The notes: generated from the letters alone by a model not told the origin. Numbered from the stretch's first letter, positions 27,214-36,337 are shown. The stretch is DNA of 51,879 nt from Clostridioides difficile (GCF_900243075.1 NZ_OEZH01000040.1:1-51879), one strand, 5' to 3'. Translations and numbers: made by a program.

Positions 27214-28335
27214 TTATTTAGGTATTTGATTTTTATATACTAACTCTGCTATTCTTTTTAAATCATTAAAGTTACACATTAGAAAATCTTTATATCCACA
27301 ATAATTACTATTAGAATCAATATACATAAAATTTTTCATTCTTTTACACCCACCACCGCATATTCTATAGAAATTACAATTTATACAAATACTTTCTTTT
27401 TGTATATTTTCATGTAAAAATTTATACACTGTAGACTTTCTCAAAATATTCAATAGAGTATTATCCTTTATATTACCTAAATTATAGTTATCTAGAACAT
27501 AAAAATCACATGGATATACACTTCCATCAGCCTCTATTACAAACTGTGGTTGACATTTTCCAATTATTCCACAGATACTTGGTATTCCTGTAATTAAGAG
27601 AGATATAATATTATCAAACAAATTAATACTTATGTAATTTCCATTATCCAGTTCATTTTTCCAAAGTTTAAATACTATTTTATAAAAATTTGCAAAATAT
27701 TTAGGTTCCAAAGAGTACTCTGATTTATCCTCACAATATAAATCATCTAAACAAGGAATAAACTGAATATATTTTATATCAATTTCTTTTATAACATTAA
27801 AAACTTTATTTGGATTACATGCAATCTGATTTGTCAAAACACATAATATGTTAAATTCTATTTTATGTTTTTCTAATAGTTTTTTTGTATTTATTACATC
27901 TTCATAGCTTCCCTTATTACTTAAATATACACGATTTTTGTCATGTATGTCTTTTAGCAAATCTAATGATAATCCTACTAAAAAATTGTTTTTCTTTAGA
28001 AATTCACACCATTCTTTATCTATAAGTGTTCCATTAGTTTGAATAGAGTAATTTACTATTATATTTTTTTTAGTTTTATTAACATATTTAATAAAATACT
28101 GATAAAATTTTACACCTGCCAAAGTAGGTTCTCCACCTTGAAAAGCAAACACAACTCTATCTCCACTATCCAAAACTTCAAATGTATTATCTATTATGTT
28201 TTTTATGGTATCTTCTTGCATAATACCATATGACTTAATTGCTCTTAAATTACTTATATTAGCATAAAAGCAATACCTACATCTTAAATTACATAATGAT
28301 GATACAGGTTTAATTAAAACTGATATACTTCTCAT
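27214..28335 (-). CDS. Anaerobic sulfatase-maturating enzyme (radical SAM, anSME)
   Basis: A 373-residue radical SAM enzyme that converts the active-site Cys of a sulfatase to formylglycine without oxygen. The N-terminal cluster motif has Cys15, Cys19 and Cys22 (CNLRCRYC). FQGGEPTLAG is the SAM-binding GGE motif and SIQTNGTL follows. The C-terminal SPASM region carries many Cys residues (CGIIGKCQ, YPCDF, CINCNFYRICGGGC, YCGYKDF) for two more clusters. The length matches known anSMEs. The target is almost certainly the Cys-type sulfatase encoded 27 bases upstream. Confidence 0.93.
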   Translation of the reverse strand: MRSISVLIKPVSSLCNLRCRYCFYANISNLRAIKSYGIMQEDTIKNIIDNTFEVLDSGDRVVFAFQGGEPTLAGVKFYQYFIKYVNKTKKNIIVNYSIQTNGTLIDKEWCEFLKKNNFLVGLSLDLLKDIHDKNRVYLSNKGSYEDVINTKKLLEKHKIEFNILCVLTNQIACNPNKVFNVIKEIDIKYIQFIPCLDDLYCEDKSEYSLEPKYFANFYKIVFKLWKNELDNGNYISINLFDNIISLLITGIPSICGIIGKCQPQFVIEADGSVYPCDFYVLDNYNLGNIKDNTLLNILRKSTVYKFLHENIQKESICINCNFYRICGGGCKRMKNFMYIDSNSNYCGYKDFLMCNFNDLKRIAELVYKNQIPK

Positions 28336-28362
28336 TATAAAAACCTTCTTTTTTAATATTTT

Positions 28363-29733
28363 TTACTTATCAGATAAAAGTCTATAATACTCATCTCTTC
28401 CTGGATAAGCTCTACCTTCTTCTATTTCTGTTTTCCATCTACTTGAACCTACTCCTTTTATAGGACCTTTTAAAAGGGGGTCTTTTGTTTCTAACATCCA
28501 ATTATCAACTTCCTTTCTCAATTCATTTGCTATATCTTGATAGTTTGAATCATTTATCACGTTATTTTCTTCTAATGGGTCTTTTATTAAATCATAAAGT
28601 TCTTCTTTTTCGTTAGGAACATAGAATTTATCTCTTACAGCTTTGCCAGATAAACTTAAATGTGAATCTACTGTAATGTATATTTTAGGTCCATCTTCAA
28701 AATTTCTAACATAACTATATTTATTAGTTCTTATACCTCTCATTGGTCTATACTGGTCATGCCATGTCATTTCTGTAAAGAATGAATCTCTTCCTATATC
28801 TTCATTTGTCTTTAATAATTTAACAAAACTTTCTCCATCTATATTCTTAGGGATTTCAGCTTCAATTAAGTCTAGTATGGTTGGAAGCAAATCAATATTA
28901 CATAATAACGCTTCTTTTTTTACGTTTTTCTGAGAAGAGTCAGGTAATACAATTATAAGTGCAGTCTCTAGTCCAGCTTCTTTTAACATGCCTTTAGCTC
29001 CTGGAAAAGCAACGCCATGGTCTGTTGTGAAGATAACAATTGTATTTTTGTCTAGTCCTGTTTCTTCTAATTTACTATATATTTTTCCTATTGCATCATC
29101 TAATACTTTTGCTGAACCATTGTATAAAGCTATATCTCTCCTTACATCTTCTGTATCGGGTAAATACTTGAATACCTCTACCTCATCTAATCTATCTGCA
29201 TATGGTTCATATTCATCAAAATCTCTATGAGTTTCAAAAAATCCTACATTTAGATAAAATGGTTTTTCTTGATTTTCCTTATACTCTTCCAAAAATTTAA
29301 TGACTTCTTTAGCAACTTTTGGAGCCCTATCTCCTGGTACAGATATGAAATTATCGTATCCTAAGTCATAAGTTGAAGAAAATACTCTATCTTCTATTGG
29401 TGGAGCTTCATTTATAGTTTCATGACTTAATCCTATTAATGTTGTCTCATATCCATTTTTTTGTAACTCCATAGGTAGTGTTGTATGTTTAGCATCTATA
29501 CAAAAACCTAGATGTGCAAGTCCAATTAATCCGTTATTATGAGGGTACAATCCAGTCAAAATACTTCCTCTACTAGGACTACACTGTGGAGCAGCACAAA
29601 AATAATTTTCAAATTGAATTCCTTTTTCAGCCAATTTGTTTATATAAGGAGTTTCTACATTATATCCATAACTATTGAATTTTCTTCCGCTATCATGAGA
29701 AATCATGAGTAAAATATTTGGTTTCATTAGCAT
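28363..29733 (-). CDS. Formylglycine-dependent sulfatase, N-sulfoglucosamine-sulfohydrolase-like
   Basis: A 456-residue type I sulfatase. The active-site signature is CSPSRGSILTG with Cys51 as the residue matured to formylglycine. The metal ligands are suggested by SHDSGRKF near the N-terminus and IVIFTTDHG. The region around the signature and the following YPHNNGLIGL resembles the sulfamidase (SGSH) branch of family S1. No signal peptide is present, so it acts in the cytoplasm on an imported substrate. The ATG at 29733 overlaps the stop of the upstream GH13 gene; a second ATG at 29727 has better ribosome-site spacing and may be the true start. Confidence 0.92.
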   Translation of the reverse strand: MLMKPNILLMISHDSGRKFNSYGYNVETPYINKLAEKGIQFENYFCAAPQCSPSRGSILTGLYPHNNGLIGLAHLGFCIDAKHTTLPMELQKNGYETTLIGLSHETINEAPPIEDRVFSSTYDLGYDNFISVPGDRAPKVAKEVIKFLEEYKENQEKPFYLNVGFFETHRDFDEYEPYADRLDEVEVFKYLPDTEDVRRDIALYNGSAKVLDDAIGKIYSKLEETGLDKNTIVIFTTDHGVAFPGAKGMLKEAGLETALIIVLPDSSQKNVKKEALLCNIDLLPTILDLIEAEIPKNIDGESFVKLLKTNEDIGRDSFFTEMTWHDQYRPMRGIRTNKYSYVRNFEDGPKIYITVDSHLSLSGKAVRDKFYVPNEKEELYDLIKDPLEENNVINDSNYQDIANELRKEVDNWMLETKDPLLKGPIKGVGSSRWKTEIEEGRAYPGRDEYYRLLSDK

Positions 29734-31403
29734 TACCTCTTTCTATTATTGTCTATTTCTTTACTATAAAATGATACTGTTTCGTAAGGCTTTAATCTTA
29801 GCTTAGGTTCTAAAGCTCTCTTTGTATAATTTCCTATTAAGTATTTAAATGGTTTTTCTAAAAATTCCTCGCTAATGTCTACTTCAACTTCATAATCATA
29901 GAAATTATTAAATACTATTAACTGTTCATTCTCTAAGCTTCTTACATAAGCATAAACCTTATCATTATCTAACAAAATCCCTTTATAACTACCATCAGAT
30001 ATAATATCCAACTCTTTTCTTAAAGATATTAAACTTTGATAGAAGTTAAAAATTGACCCTTCTTTAAGTTCTTTTTCAACATTTATTTCTTTATAATTTT
30101 CAGCTATTTTAATCCATGGTATACCATTTGTAAATCCAGAATTTAATTTACTTGACCATTGCATAGGAGTACGACTATTATCTCTAGACTTGGATTTTAC
30201 GATATTCATTATTTCTTCTTTTTCAACTTTATTTCTTAACAACTCATTGTATGCGTTATGAGTTTCAACGTCCAAATAGTCATTAATTTCTTCAAAACTT
30301 GGATTTATCATACCTATTTCTTCACCTTGATATATATATGGGGTTCCTCTTAGTAAGTGTATTGTAGCAGCCAACATTTTTGATGCTTCTATCCTATATT
30401 CTTCCTTACAAAATCTACTAACAGCTCTTGGTTGGTCATGATTATTCCAAAATAATGCATTCCATCCACCGCCTTTTTCTATTTCTTCTTGCCATTCATT
30501 TAAAATTTTTTTTAACATTATAAAATCGAAGGATTTATTACTCCATTTTTCTCCATCTTCATAGTCTACTTTTAAATGGTGAAAATTAAACGTCATCGAA
30601 AGCTCTTTTTCTTTCGGATTGGAATATAATATACAATTTTCAATAGTTGTTGAAGACATTTCTCCAACAGTTGTTATATCTTCAAACCTTCCAAAAGTTT
30701 CTTTGTTCATTTCTTTAATAAACTCATGAACTATAGGCTTGTCTGTATACATTTCTTTGCCTATATTATTTGTAGAGTCCTTCAGGTCTTTGTCTTTACC
30801 AATCACGTTTATTACATCAAATCTAAAGCCTTTGACCCCTTTCTCCAACCAAAAATTTATAACTTTATATAGTTCTTCTCTGACTTTAGGATTACGCCAA
30901 TTTAGGTCAGCTTGTGTAATATCATATAAGTGTAAGTAATATTTATCTGTATTTCCAAACTTATCCCAAGCACTTCCTCCAAACTTAGATTTCCAATTTG
31001 TTGGAGGTTGATTATCTTCTTTTCCGTTTCTGATAAAATAGAAATCTTGATATTTTTTATCTCCAGCTAAAGCTTTTTTAAACCATTTATGTTCTGTTGA
31101 TGTGTGATTTAAGACCATATCTAGCATTAATTCTATATTGTATCTTTTAGCCTCAATCACTAATAGCTCAAAGTCTTCCATTGTCCCAAACATAGGGTCT
31201 ATTGATGTATAATCAGCAATATCGTATCCATTATCCTTTTGCGGTGACAAAAAAAATGGGTTAATCCAAATTATATCCACCCCTAATTTATATAAATAAG
31301 GTAACTTTTCTATAATTCCTTTTAAATCTCCTATTCCATCATTATTAGAATCATTAAATGACTTTGGATATATCTGATAAATAACTTTTTTCTTTAAATC
31401 CAT
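29733..31403 (-). CDS. GH13 alpha-glucosidase, phosphotrehalase-like (TreA-type)
   Basis: A 556-residue cytoplasmic GH13 enzyme of the TreA/oligo-1,6-glucosidase branch. The nucleophile is Asp196 in GFRFDVINV, the acid/base is Glu248 in TVGEMSS, and the third acid is Asp323 in WNNHDQPR; QADLNWRNP and MVLNHTS are further signatures. Next to a TreB-like PTS and a TreR-like repressor it probably hydrolyses trehalose-6-phosphate or a related phosphorylated disaccharide. I start at the ATG at 31403 behind GGAGG; the ATG at 31430 lies in the operator. It is the first gene of a five-gene operon with the sulfatase genes. Confidence 0.9.
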   Translation of the reverse strand: MDLKKKVIYQIYPKSFNDSNNDGIGDLKGIIEKLPYLYKLGVDIIWINPFFLSPQKDNGYDIADYTSIDPMFGTMEDFELLVIEAKRYNIELMLDMVLNHTSTEHKWFKKALAGDKKYQDFYFIRNGKEDNQPPTNWKSKFGGSAWDKFGNTDKYYLHLYDITQADLNWRNPKVREELYKVINFWLEKGVKGFRFDVINVIGKDKDLKDSTNNIGKEMYTDKPIVHEFIKEMNKETFGRFEDITTVGEMSSTTIENCILYSNPKEKELSMTFNFHHLKVDYEDGEKWSNKSFDFIMLKKILNEWQEEIEKGGGWNALFWNNHDQPRAVSRFCKEEYRIEASKMLAATIHLLRGTPYIYQGEEIGMINPSFEEINDYLDVETHNAYNELLRNKVEKEEIMNIVKSKSRDNSRTPMQWSSKLNSGFTNGIPWIKIAENYKEINVEKELKEGSIFNFYQSLISLRKELDIISDGSYKGILLDNDKVYAYVRSLENEQLIVFNNFYDYEVEVDISEEFLEKPFKYLIGNYTKRALEPKLRLKPYETVSFYSKEIDNNRKR

Positions 31404-31418
31404 GTTTAAACCTCCAAA

Positions 31419-31430
31419 TTGTCTAGACAA
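31419..31430. promoter_or_regulatory. TreR-like operator in the treA-like promoter region
   Basis: The perfect 12-base palindrome TTGTCTAGACAA lies just before the ribosome site of the GH13 gene. It fits the TTGTATATACAA-type operator of TreR regulators. A related copy sits ahead of the divergent PTS gene. Confidence 0.75.
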
Positions 31431-31593
31431 ATTTTATATATTTATGATAAACCTTTTTGTTATCAAAATCAATATTTAGTCCAAATAAAAAATATAATTT
31501 CCATACTTTTTTCTTAATTCTATGCTATATCTAATCTCTAAAATCCAGCTAATTTATTTTTTGAAACTAATATTAAAAAAATTTAGGATAACG

Positions 31594-31645
31594 TTGACAT
31601 AGAAATTTGTCTGTGGTATATTAATTTCAAGATTTGTCTATACAA
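31594..31645 (+). promoter_or_regulatory. Promoter and TreR-like operator of the trehalose-type PTS gene
   Basis: TTGACA (31594-31599), a 17-base spacer and TATATT (31617-31622) form a near-consensus promoter. The palindrome-like TTGTCTATACAA at 31634-31645 lies just after the expected transcription start. A half-site TTGTCTG lies in the spacer. A repressor bound here would block transcription directly. Confidence 0.8.
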
Positions 31646-31672
31646 CATTATATTTTAGGAGGAGGTAATTTT

Positions 31673-33112
31673 ATGAGTACGCAAAAAGATAATACACACC
31701 ATAAAGAGCAGGTTGAACAAATTCTTGAAGCAATTGGTGGAATAGACAATATAATATCTGCAACACACTGTATTACTAGATTAAGATTTGCTCTACATTC
31801 AGAAAGTAAAGTTAATATAAAACAGTTGGAGCAAATAGACATAGTAAAGGGCAGTTTTACTTCAAATGGCCAATTTCAAGTTATTATAGGTCCAGGGCTT
31901 GTAAATAAAATTTATTCTATATTGTTAGAAATTACTGGACTTAAAGAAGCAACAAAGGCCGAGGTTAAAGAGATTTCTTCTAAAAAATTAAATCCTCTTC
32001 AAAAAGCTATAAAGGTATTAGCAGATATATTCATTCCTATACTACCAGCTATCGTTGCCTCTGGTTTATTAATGGGTATAAACAATCTACTTGCAAATCC
32101 AGGAATTTTCTATGAACAACCTTTTTTAGAGGTTCATAGCAACTGGGCTGGTATATCTAATATGATTAATCTTATTGCAAATACTTCATTTGCATTCTTA
32201 CCAGCACTAATAGGTTGGTCGGCTGTCAAGAAGTTTGGAGGAAATCCTGTACTTGGTATTGTATTAGGTCTTATTTTAATTAATCCAGATTTAATGCCTG
32301 GTGCACAGTACTCTAAAACTCCTGAAGCTGTTACTTACTGGAACATATTAGGCTTTAATATTGCTAAAATAGGTTATCAAGGACAAGTAATCCCTGTTCT
32401 ATGCTCTTCTTATCTTTTAGCAACAATCGAAAAGTTTCTTACTAAAAAAATTCCTGAGATGATTCAACTTATTTTTGTTGCTCCTCTTACATTATTGATA
32501 ACAGGTTTTCTAACTTTTTCTGTTATAGGACCTATAACAATGTCATTTGCTAACTTAATCACAAATGGAATCCTTGGATTATTTGAAATTAATGCAATAC
32601 TTGCAGGTGCATTGTTTGGATTTATATTATCTCCATTAGTTATAACAGGAATGCATCACTTATTCTTAGGTATAAACTTACAAATGATAGGTACTTTAGG
32701 ATTTGCAACATTATGGCCAATACAAGTTATGGCTAGTCTTGGGCAAGGTGCAGCAGCTTTAACTATGTTTTTCATATTAAAAAACAAGAAAATCAAAGGA
32801 GTTGCATTAACAGCTGCAATTTCAGCTTGGCTAGGTATTACTGAACCAGCAATATTTGGTATAAACTTACGTTATCGTTTTCCTTTTATGGCCTCTATGA
32901 TAGGTGCAGGTATCGCTGGAGGAGTTGTATCTTACTTTAATGTTAAAGCGGGTTCTATAGGAATATCCGGTATTCCAGCATTCTTATCTATATTTACAGA
33001 ACAATGGGGTGTTTATTTCTTGGCAATGGGTCTTTCTATAACGATTACTTGTATACTTACATACCTATTCTCAAAGAGTAAATATTTTAATAAAGAATTT
33101 ATAGAAAATTAA
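31673..33112 (+). CDS. PTS EIIBC, trehalose/sucrose type (TreB-like)
   Basis: A 479-residue sugar permease. The N-terminal EIIB domain (about 10-90) has the phosphorylated Cys33 in ATHCITRLRF. The EIIC domain follows (about 105-475) with about ten membrane segments, including MHHLFLGINLQMIG and GITEPAIFGINLRYRFP. There is no EIIA domain, so it needs the free EIIA at 25774-26286 or another one. I start at the ATG at 31673 behind GGAGGAGG; the in-frame TTG at 31634 is part of the operator. It is divergent from the sulfatase operon and convergent with the regulator. Confidence 0.92.
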   Translation: MSTQKDNTHHKEQVEQILEAIGGIDNIISATHCITRLRFALHSESKVNIKQLEQIDIVKGSFTSNGQFQVIIGPGLVNKIYSILLEITGLKEATKAEVKEISSKKLNPLQKAIKVLADIFIPILPAIVASGLLMGINNLLANPGIFYEQPFLEVHSNWAGISNMINLIANTSFAFLPALIGWSAVKKFGGNPVLGIVLGLILINPDLMPGAQYSKTPEAVTYWNILGFNIAKIGYQGQVIPVLCSSYLLATIEKFLTKKIPEMIQLIFVAPLTLLITGFLTFSVIGPITMSFANLITNGILGLFEINAILAGALFGFILSPLVITGMHHLFLGINLQMIGTLGFATLWPIQVMASLGQGAAALTMFFILKNKKIKGVALTAAISAWLGITEPAIFGINLRYRFPFMASMIGAGIAGGVVSYFNVKAGSIGISGIPAFLSIFTEQWGVYFLAMGLSITITCILTYLFSKSKYFNKEFIEN

Positions 33113-33130
33113 AGAAACACATAAATCAAC

Positions 33131-33183
33131 TGTACTGCACTCCAATTTTTGAACCAAAAATCTAACGATTGGAATGCAGTACA
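33131..33183. terminator. Long hairpin between the convergent PTS and regulator genes
   Basis: TGTACTGCACTCCAAT (33131-33146) pairs with ATTGGAATGCAGTACA (33168-33183), with one mismatch. It lies between two convergent genes and most likely stops transcription from both sides. A T-run follows on the plus strand at about 33194-33200. Confidence 0.75.
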
Positions 33184-33203
33184 TTAGACGCTCTTTTTTA
33201 GTA

Positions 33204-33917
33204 CTAAAGATTTCTTCGTCTTGCAAAATCCACAAATCTAAATGTGTCAACTCTATGTCTGGATTCATGATACTGAAATAACCTTGTATCTTCTAAATAT
33301 ACTTCACTTCTTATCACTACAACATGTGTATCTGTTCTAATATCTAGCAACAGCTTATCCTCTTCTGTAACAGGATTTACTGTTACCTCTCTATTTGCAT
33401 AACCTATTTTTAATTCTAGATTTTTCTCTATATAATTAAATATTGAACTTTGAACTGCCCTTAATGGTATTTCTGGTATTATTTCAAATATAAAATAATC
33501 TTTATCTAAAATAACAGCTTCTCCATTAATTTTTCTAAGTCTTTCAACTGATATGACCTTAGTTTTTGTATCTATATCTAACTTCTTACAAATTTCTAAA
33601 GGCATAATCTCTTTTTTATTTTTGAGTACATTTATTTCCGTATCTAAGTTTTTATTTCTTTGTAACTCGTCGAAACTAATTAGCCCTGCTCCTTCTATCT
33701 CAAACTTATTTATATCTAAAACAATAGCACCTTTACCCTGTTTTTTTTGTATAAAGCCCTTCTCTAATAAAAGAGCCTGTGCTTTTCTAATAGTTTCTCT
33801 TGATACTTGATATTTTTGAGCAAGTTTTACTTCCGTTGGCAGAAGTTCTCCTATTTCATACACATTATTTCTTATGTCTTTTTCTAAATCTAAATATATT
33901 TCATAAAATTTTTTCAA
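33204..33917 (-). CDS. GntR-family (HutC/TreR-type) repressor
   Basis: A 238-residue repressor with an N-terminal winged helix-turn-helix (LLPTEVKLAQKYQVSRETIR, followed by GFIQKKQGKGAIV) and a C-terminal UTRA ligand domain. The C-terminal ESRHRVDTFRFVDFARR closely follows Bacillus TreR. It should bind the TTGTCT(A/T)(G/A)ACAA-type sites near both divergent promoters and be released by a phosphorylated sugar, trehalose-6-phosphate in TreR. I start at TTG 33917, five bases after GAGAGTGA. It would be a second TreR beside the one expected at the core tre locus. Confidence 0.88.
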   Translation of the reverse strand: MKKFYEIYLDLEKDIRNNVYEIGELLPTEVKLAQKYQVSRETIRKAQALLLEKGFIQKKQGKGAIVLDINKFEIEGAGLISFDELQRNKNLDTEINVLKNKKEIMPLEICKKLDIDTKTKVISVERLRKINGEAVILDKDYFIFEIIPEIPLRAVQSSIFNYIEKNLELKIGYANREVTVNPVTEEDKLLLDIRTDTHVVVIRSEVYLEDTRLFQYHESRHRVDTFRFVDFARRRNL

Positions 33918-34132
33918 GTAAATCACTCTCATTCATAATTAATATTCATACTTATCCCATTTTATATAAATATCATATTATAGACTAAACTGTCAAATAT
34001 TATTAAATTTAAAAAAATCAATTCAACAATATAATTAATTATTTACTATGCAATACCTCCAAACAGCTAACAATTATTGTTGGTCTCCATACAACAAATG
34101 AAGAAGAGTACCTAACAGAGATTTAGATACCT

Positions 34133-35323
34133 CTATTGAATATTCTTAAATGATTTTGCTTTTTTGAATGTCCATATTCCCAGTAATAACAAAGCAATAC
34201 TAGGTAATATAAATGGGAAATCCAAGTTAATACTACTTAATGGTGCGAATATCATCATCCCTAATGGCGTTGCTAATGTGCTAAATAAATCAACATAAGA
34301 AAACATTCTCCCTATATAAGTAGGGTCACTATATTCTTGTACCATGGTAATAATTGGTGTGTAATACAATGGACTTCCAATCCCCATAATGAGCATAAAT
34401 AATGCGAATAACCAAATTGAGTTTGCATAAATTAGTAACCCCATTGATAACCCAAAAATACAAATGGAATAGCCCACGAGTTTCATATGTGAAATGGTTA
34501 TTTTTTTATACCCTAAATAAAGACTTCCTAGCAAGGCTCCAATTGAAAATGCCATTTCGACACACGTCAAAATCCAGACATTATCATCCAAGCGAGTAGA
34601 AGCTAATAATGGTGTTAATTGTGACGCTGGAACAACAAGGATATTGAATAGTGTATAAAGGCTTATGATAGTTCTAAGTTTAGTTGATTTTGTTAAGTAT
34701 TGAACCCCTTGTTTAAGCTCTAACCATCCATTTTCAGAAGAGTGTCTTTCTTTGTTTTTGATTGGGATAATTAGTAGCAGTAAAATACCAATAACAGCAG
34801 TGATAACATCTATCATTAAAACAACGCTAAGAGAGAAAAAACTCAATGCAATACCAGCAAGTGCAGGTGAAATAAGTTGAATAATACTCCAAGTGGTTGT
34901 TGAGTAACTATTTGCCCTCATTAATTCTTCTTGTGGAATAAATGAGGGCAAGATGCTTTTTGTTGCTGGCATTTGGATACCACTTCCAATAGAACGCAGA
35001 CTATTAAAAACATATATCCATAGAATAGAGTTGTTTCCACTTGCATAAATAACAGCTAAACACAATGTAGAAAGAGCAATGAAGCTATCAGAAAGCATAA
35101 TAATCTTCTTCAAAGGGAAGCGGTCAGCAATTACTCCACCCACAAGCATAATAAGTGCCTGTGGTAGAAAAGTCGTAATTGTAATACCCGTAATTGCTAT
35201 ACCTGAATTTGTTTGTAGAGTTACATACCAGATTAGCGATAAAGAGACAATAGAAGACCCTAGCATGGAAACAGTTTGACTAGTCATAAAAATAAGTAAC
35301 TTTCTTTGCCAACTTAATTTCAT
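34133..35323 (-). CDS. MFS efflux transporter (MefA/macrolide-efflux-like)
   Basis: A 396-residue major facilitator protein with about 12 membrane segments. ADRFPLKKIIMLSD is the loop 2-3 motif of the family and IGSGIQMPATKSILP fits the MefA-like drug-efflux branch. Base composition by eye is somewhat more GC-rich (about 33-37% in sampled lines) than the neighbours (about 28%), which hints at transfer. The ribosome site is GGGAGG. It stands alone and is followed by mobile-element debris upstream. The drug specificity cannot be assigned. Confidence 0.85.
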   Translation of the reverse strand: MKLSWQRKLLIFMTSQTVSMLGSSIVSLSLIWYVTLQTNSGIAITGITITTFLPQALIMLVGGVIADRFPLKKIIMLSDSFIALSTLCLAVIYASGNNSILWIYVFNSLRSIGSGIQMPATKSILPSFIPQEELMRANSYSTTTWSIIQLISPALAGIALSFFSLSVVLMIDVITAVIGILLLLIIPIKNKERHSSENGWLELKQGVQYLTKSTKLRTIISLYTLFNILVVPASQLTPLLASTRLDDNVWILTCVEMAFSIGALLGSLYLGYKKITISHMKLVGYSICIFGLSMGLLIYANSIWLFALFMLIMGIGSPLYYTPIITMVQEYSDPTYIGRMFSYVDLFSTLATPLGMMIFAPLSSINLDFPFILPSIALLLLGIWTFKKAKSFKNIQ

Positions 35324-35371
35324 AAATACCTCCCAGTAATTCTTTTTAAATTTTCTTTTATTTGTATTTCA

Positions 35372-35613
35372 TCAAAAATATTTGTATAAGTAGCTATGGA
35401 AGATTGTATAGATTTCTCGACAGATAATTATTCCACTATTTATTCCAGCCCCAAGTCCAACATCAATAATTTAATCTGCTGAAAGCCATGAATTACTAAA
35501 ATTTGAACACATGAAACAAGCTTTGGAATACCAATTGGTAAACTCGCATAATCCATAAAAAATTCTTTTGGCTCAGTAATAACACTCTGTTTCAAAAAAT
35601 TAATTTCTTGCAT
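35372..35613 (-). pseudogene. Broken small reading frame upstream of the MFS gene
   Basis: A well-placed ATG at 35613 follows a GGAGATG site and opens a frame beginning MQEINFLKQSVITEPKEFF. After about 43 codons the likely continuation (NSWLSAD, a stop, then IIDVGLGAGINSGI and EIYTIFHSYLYKYF) lies in another frame. So at least one frameshift and one in-frame stop have accumulated. I do not recognise the family. The remnant belongs with the other decayed material in this region. Confidence 0.55.
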
Positions 35614-35704
35614 ATAAATCATCTCCTGTCATAATCATGTTAGGTCATGACACAGTGTTAGGTGCAAGATGAAATTTTAAAATAAAATACATATAATAAA
35701 AGAA

Positions 35705-35736
35705 CCAATAACAAAGTCTTTATTCCTTGTTATTGG
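35705..35736. terminator. Hairpin between two pseudogenes
   Basis: CCAATAACAA (35705-35714) pairs with TTGTTATTGG (35727-35736). On the minus strand it is followed by TTCTTTTATT. It may be the old terminator of the adhesin-like remnant. Confidence 0.6.
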
Positions 35737-35739
35737 CTG

Positions 35740-36327
35740 CTACTTTTTTAAAGAGGTACATAGTCGATGAATTATTCTATAATCTTCCAAATTGTCTTGT
35801 TTTTCCAAGAGCAATTCATATTGTGAAATTTGTGTTGTTTTTATTTGCTGTTATAAATATTCCACACCAACAATTGCCGTAGTTTGATTATATTCTTGCA
35901 GATAGATTGGCTTCACTAGCTTTACAATCTGATGTCCTATACTGAATGTAATCGTTGATGTATCGTTTAGAAGCTTGTAAGAATTAATATTCTGTTGACT
36001 CAAAGCCCTGACTTTGTTTCCATAATATTCAAAGCGTAGTTTGACATTTGATAATGGTTTATCAGTATCTTCATTAATCTTCTGGACTTTCACATTTCCT
36101 AATTTGATGATGTTGACTTTAAAGCTCGTTTGTTTAGAGCTTTCTAAGTGAAATTCCAACATAGCTTGCTCATTTAATTTTTTATAAGCAATCTAAGCAC
36201 CTACTTCATTTTATGGAACTTTATGATAAGTAACATTTCCATTATTGGAGTTAGCACTTGGTGTAATCGTAATAATGTTACCCTCTTGTTTTAAATTGGC
36301 GTTTGTTAAGTTGGATTTTAACATCAT
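35740..36327 (-). pseudogene. Decayed surface-protein fragment with a SpaA/Cna-B-like domain
   Basis: One reading frame runs from an ATG at about 36327 to a stop at 35740 but is broken by three in-frame stops: a TAA and a TAG at about 36210-36190 and a TAA at 35851. The open middle part (35851-36162) contains GNVKVQKINEDTDKPLSNVK, the start of a prealbumin-like (SpaA/Cna-B) isopeptide repeat found in adhesins of Tn916/Tn1549-like elements. All three stops could come from CAA or CAG by one C-to-T change. There is no signal peptide and no sorting signal, so this is a remnant. Confidence 0.65.
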
Positions 36328-36337
36328 ATTGATTAAT

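Noticed and set aside
31634-31672. TTG at 31634 as the start of the trehalose-type PTS gene
   Set aside because: It coincides with the operator; the ATG at 31673 has a strong GGAGGAGG site and gives the usual N-terminus.
33131-33183. Inverted repeat as an insertion-sequence end
   Set aside because: The arms are only 21 bases apart between convergent genes, which is what a bidirectional terminator looks like.
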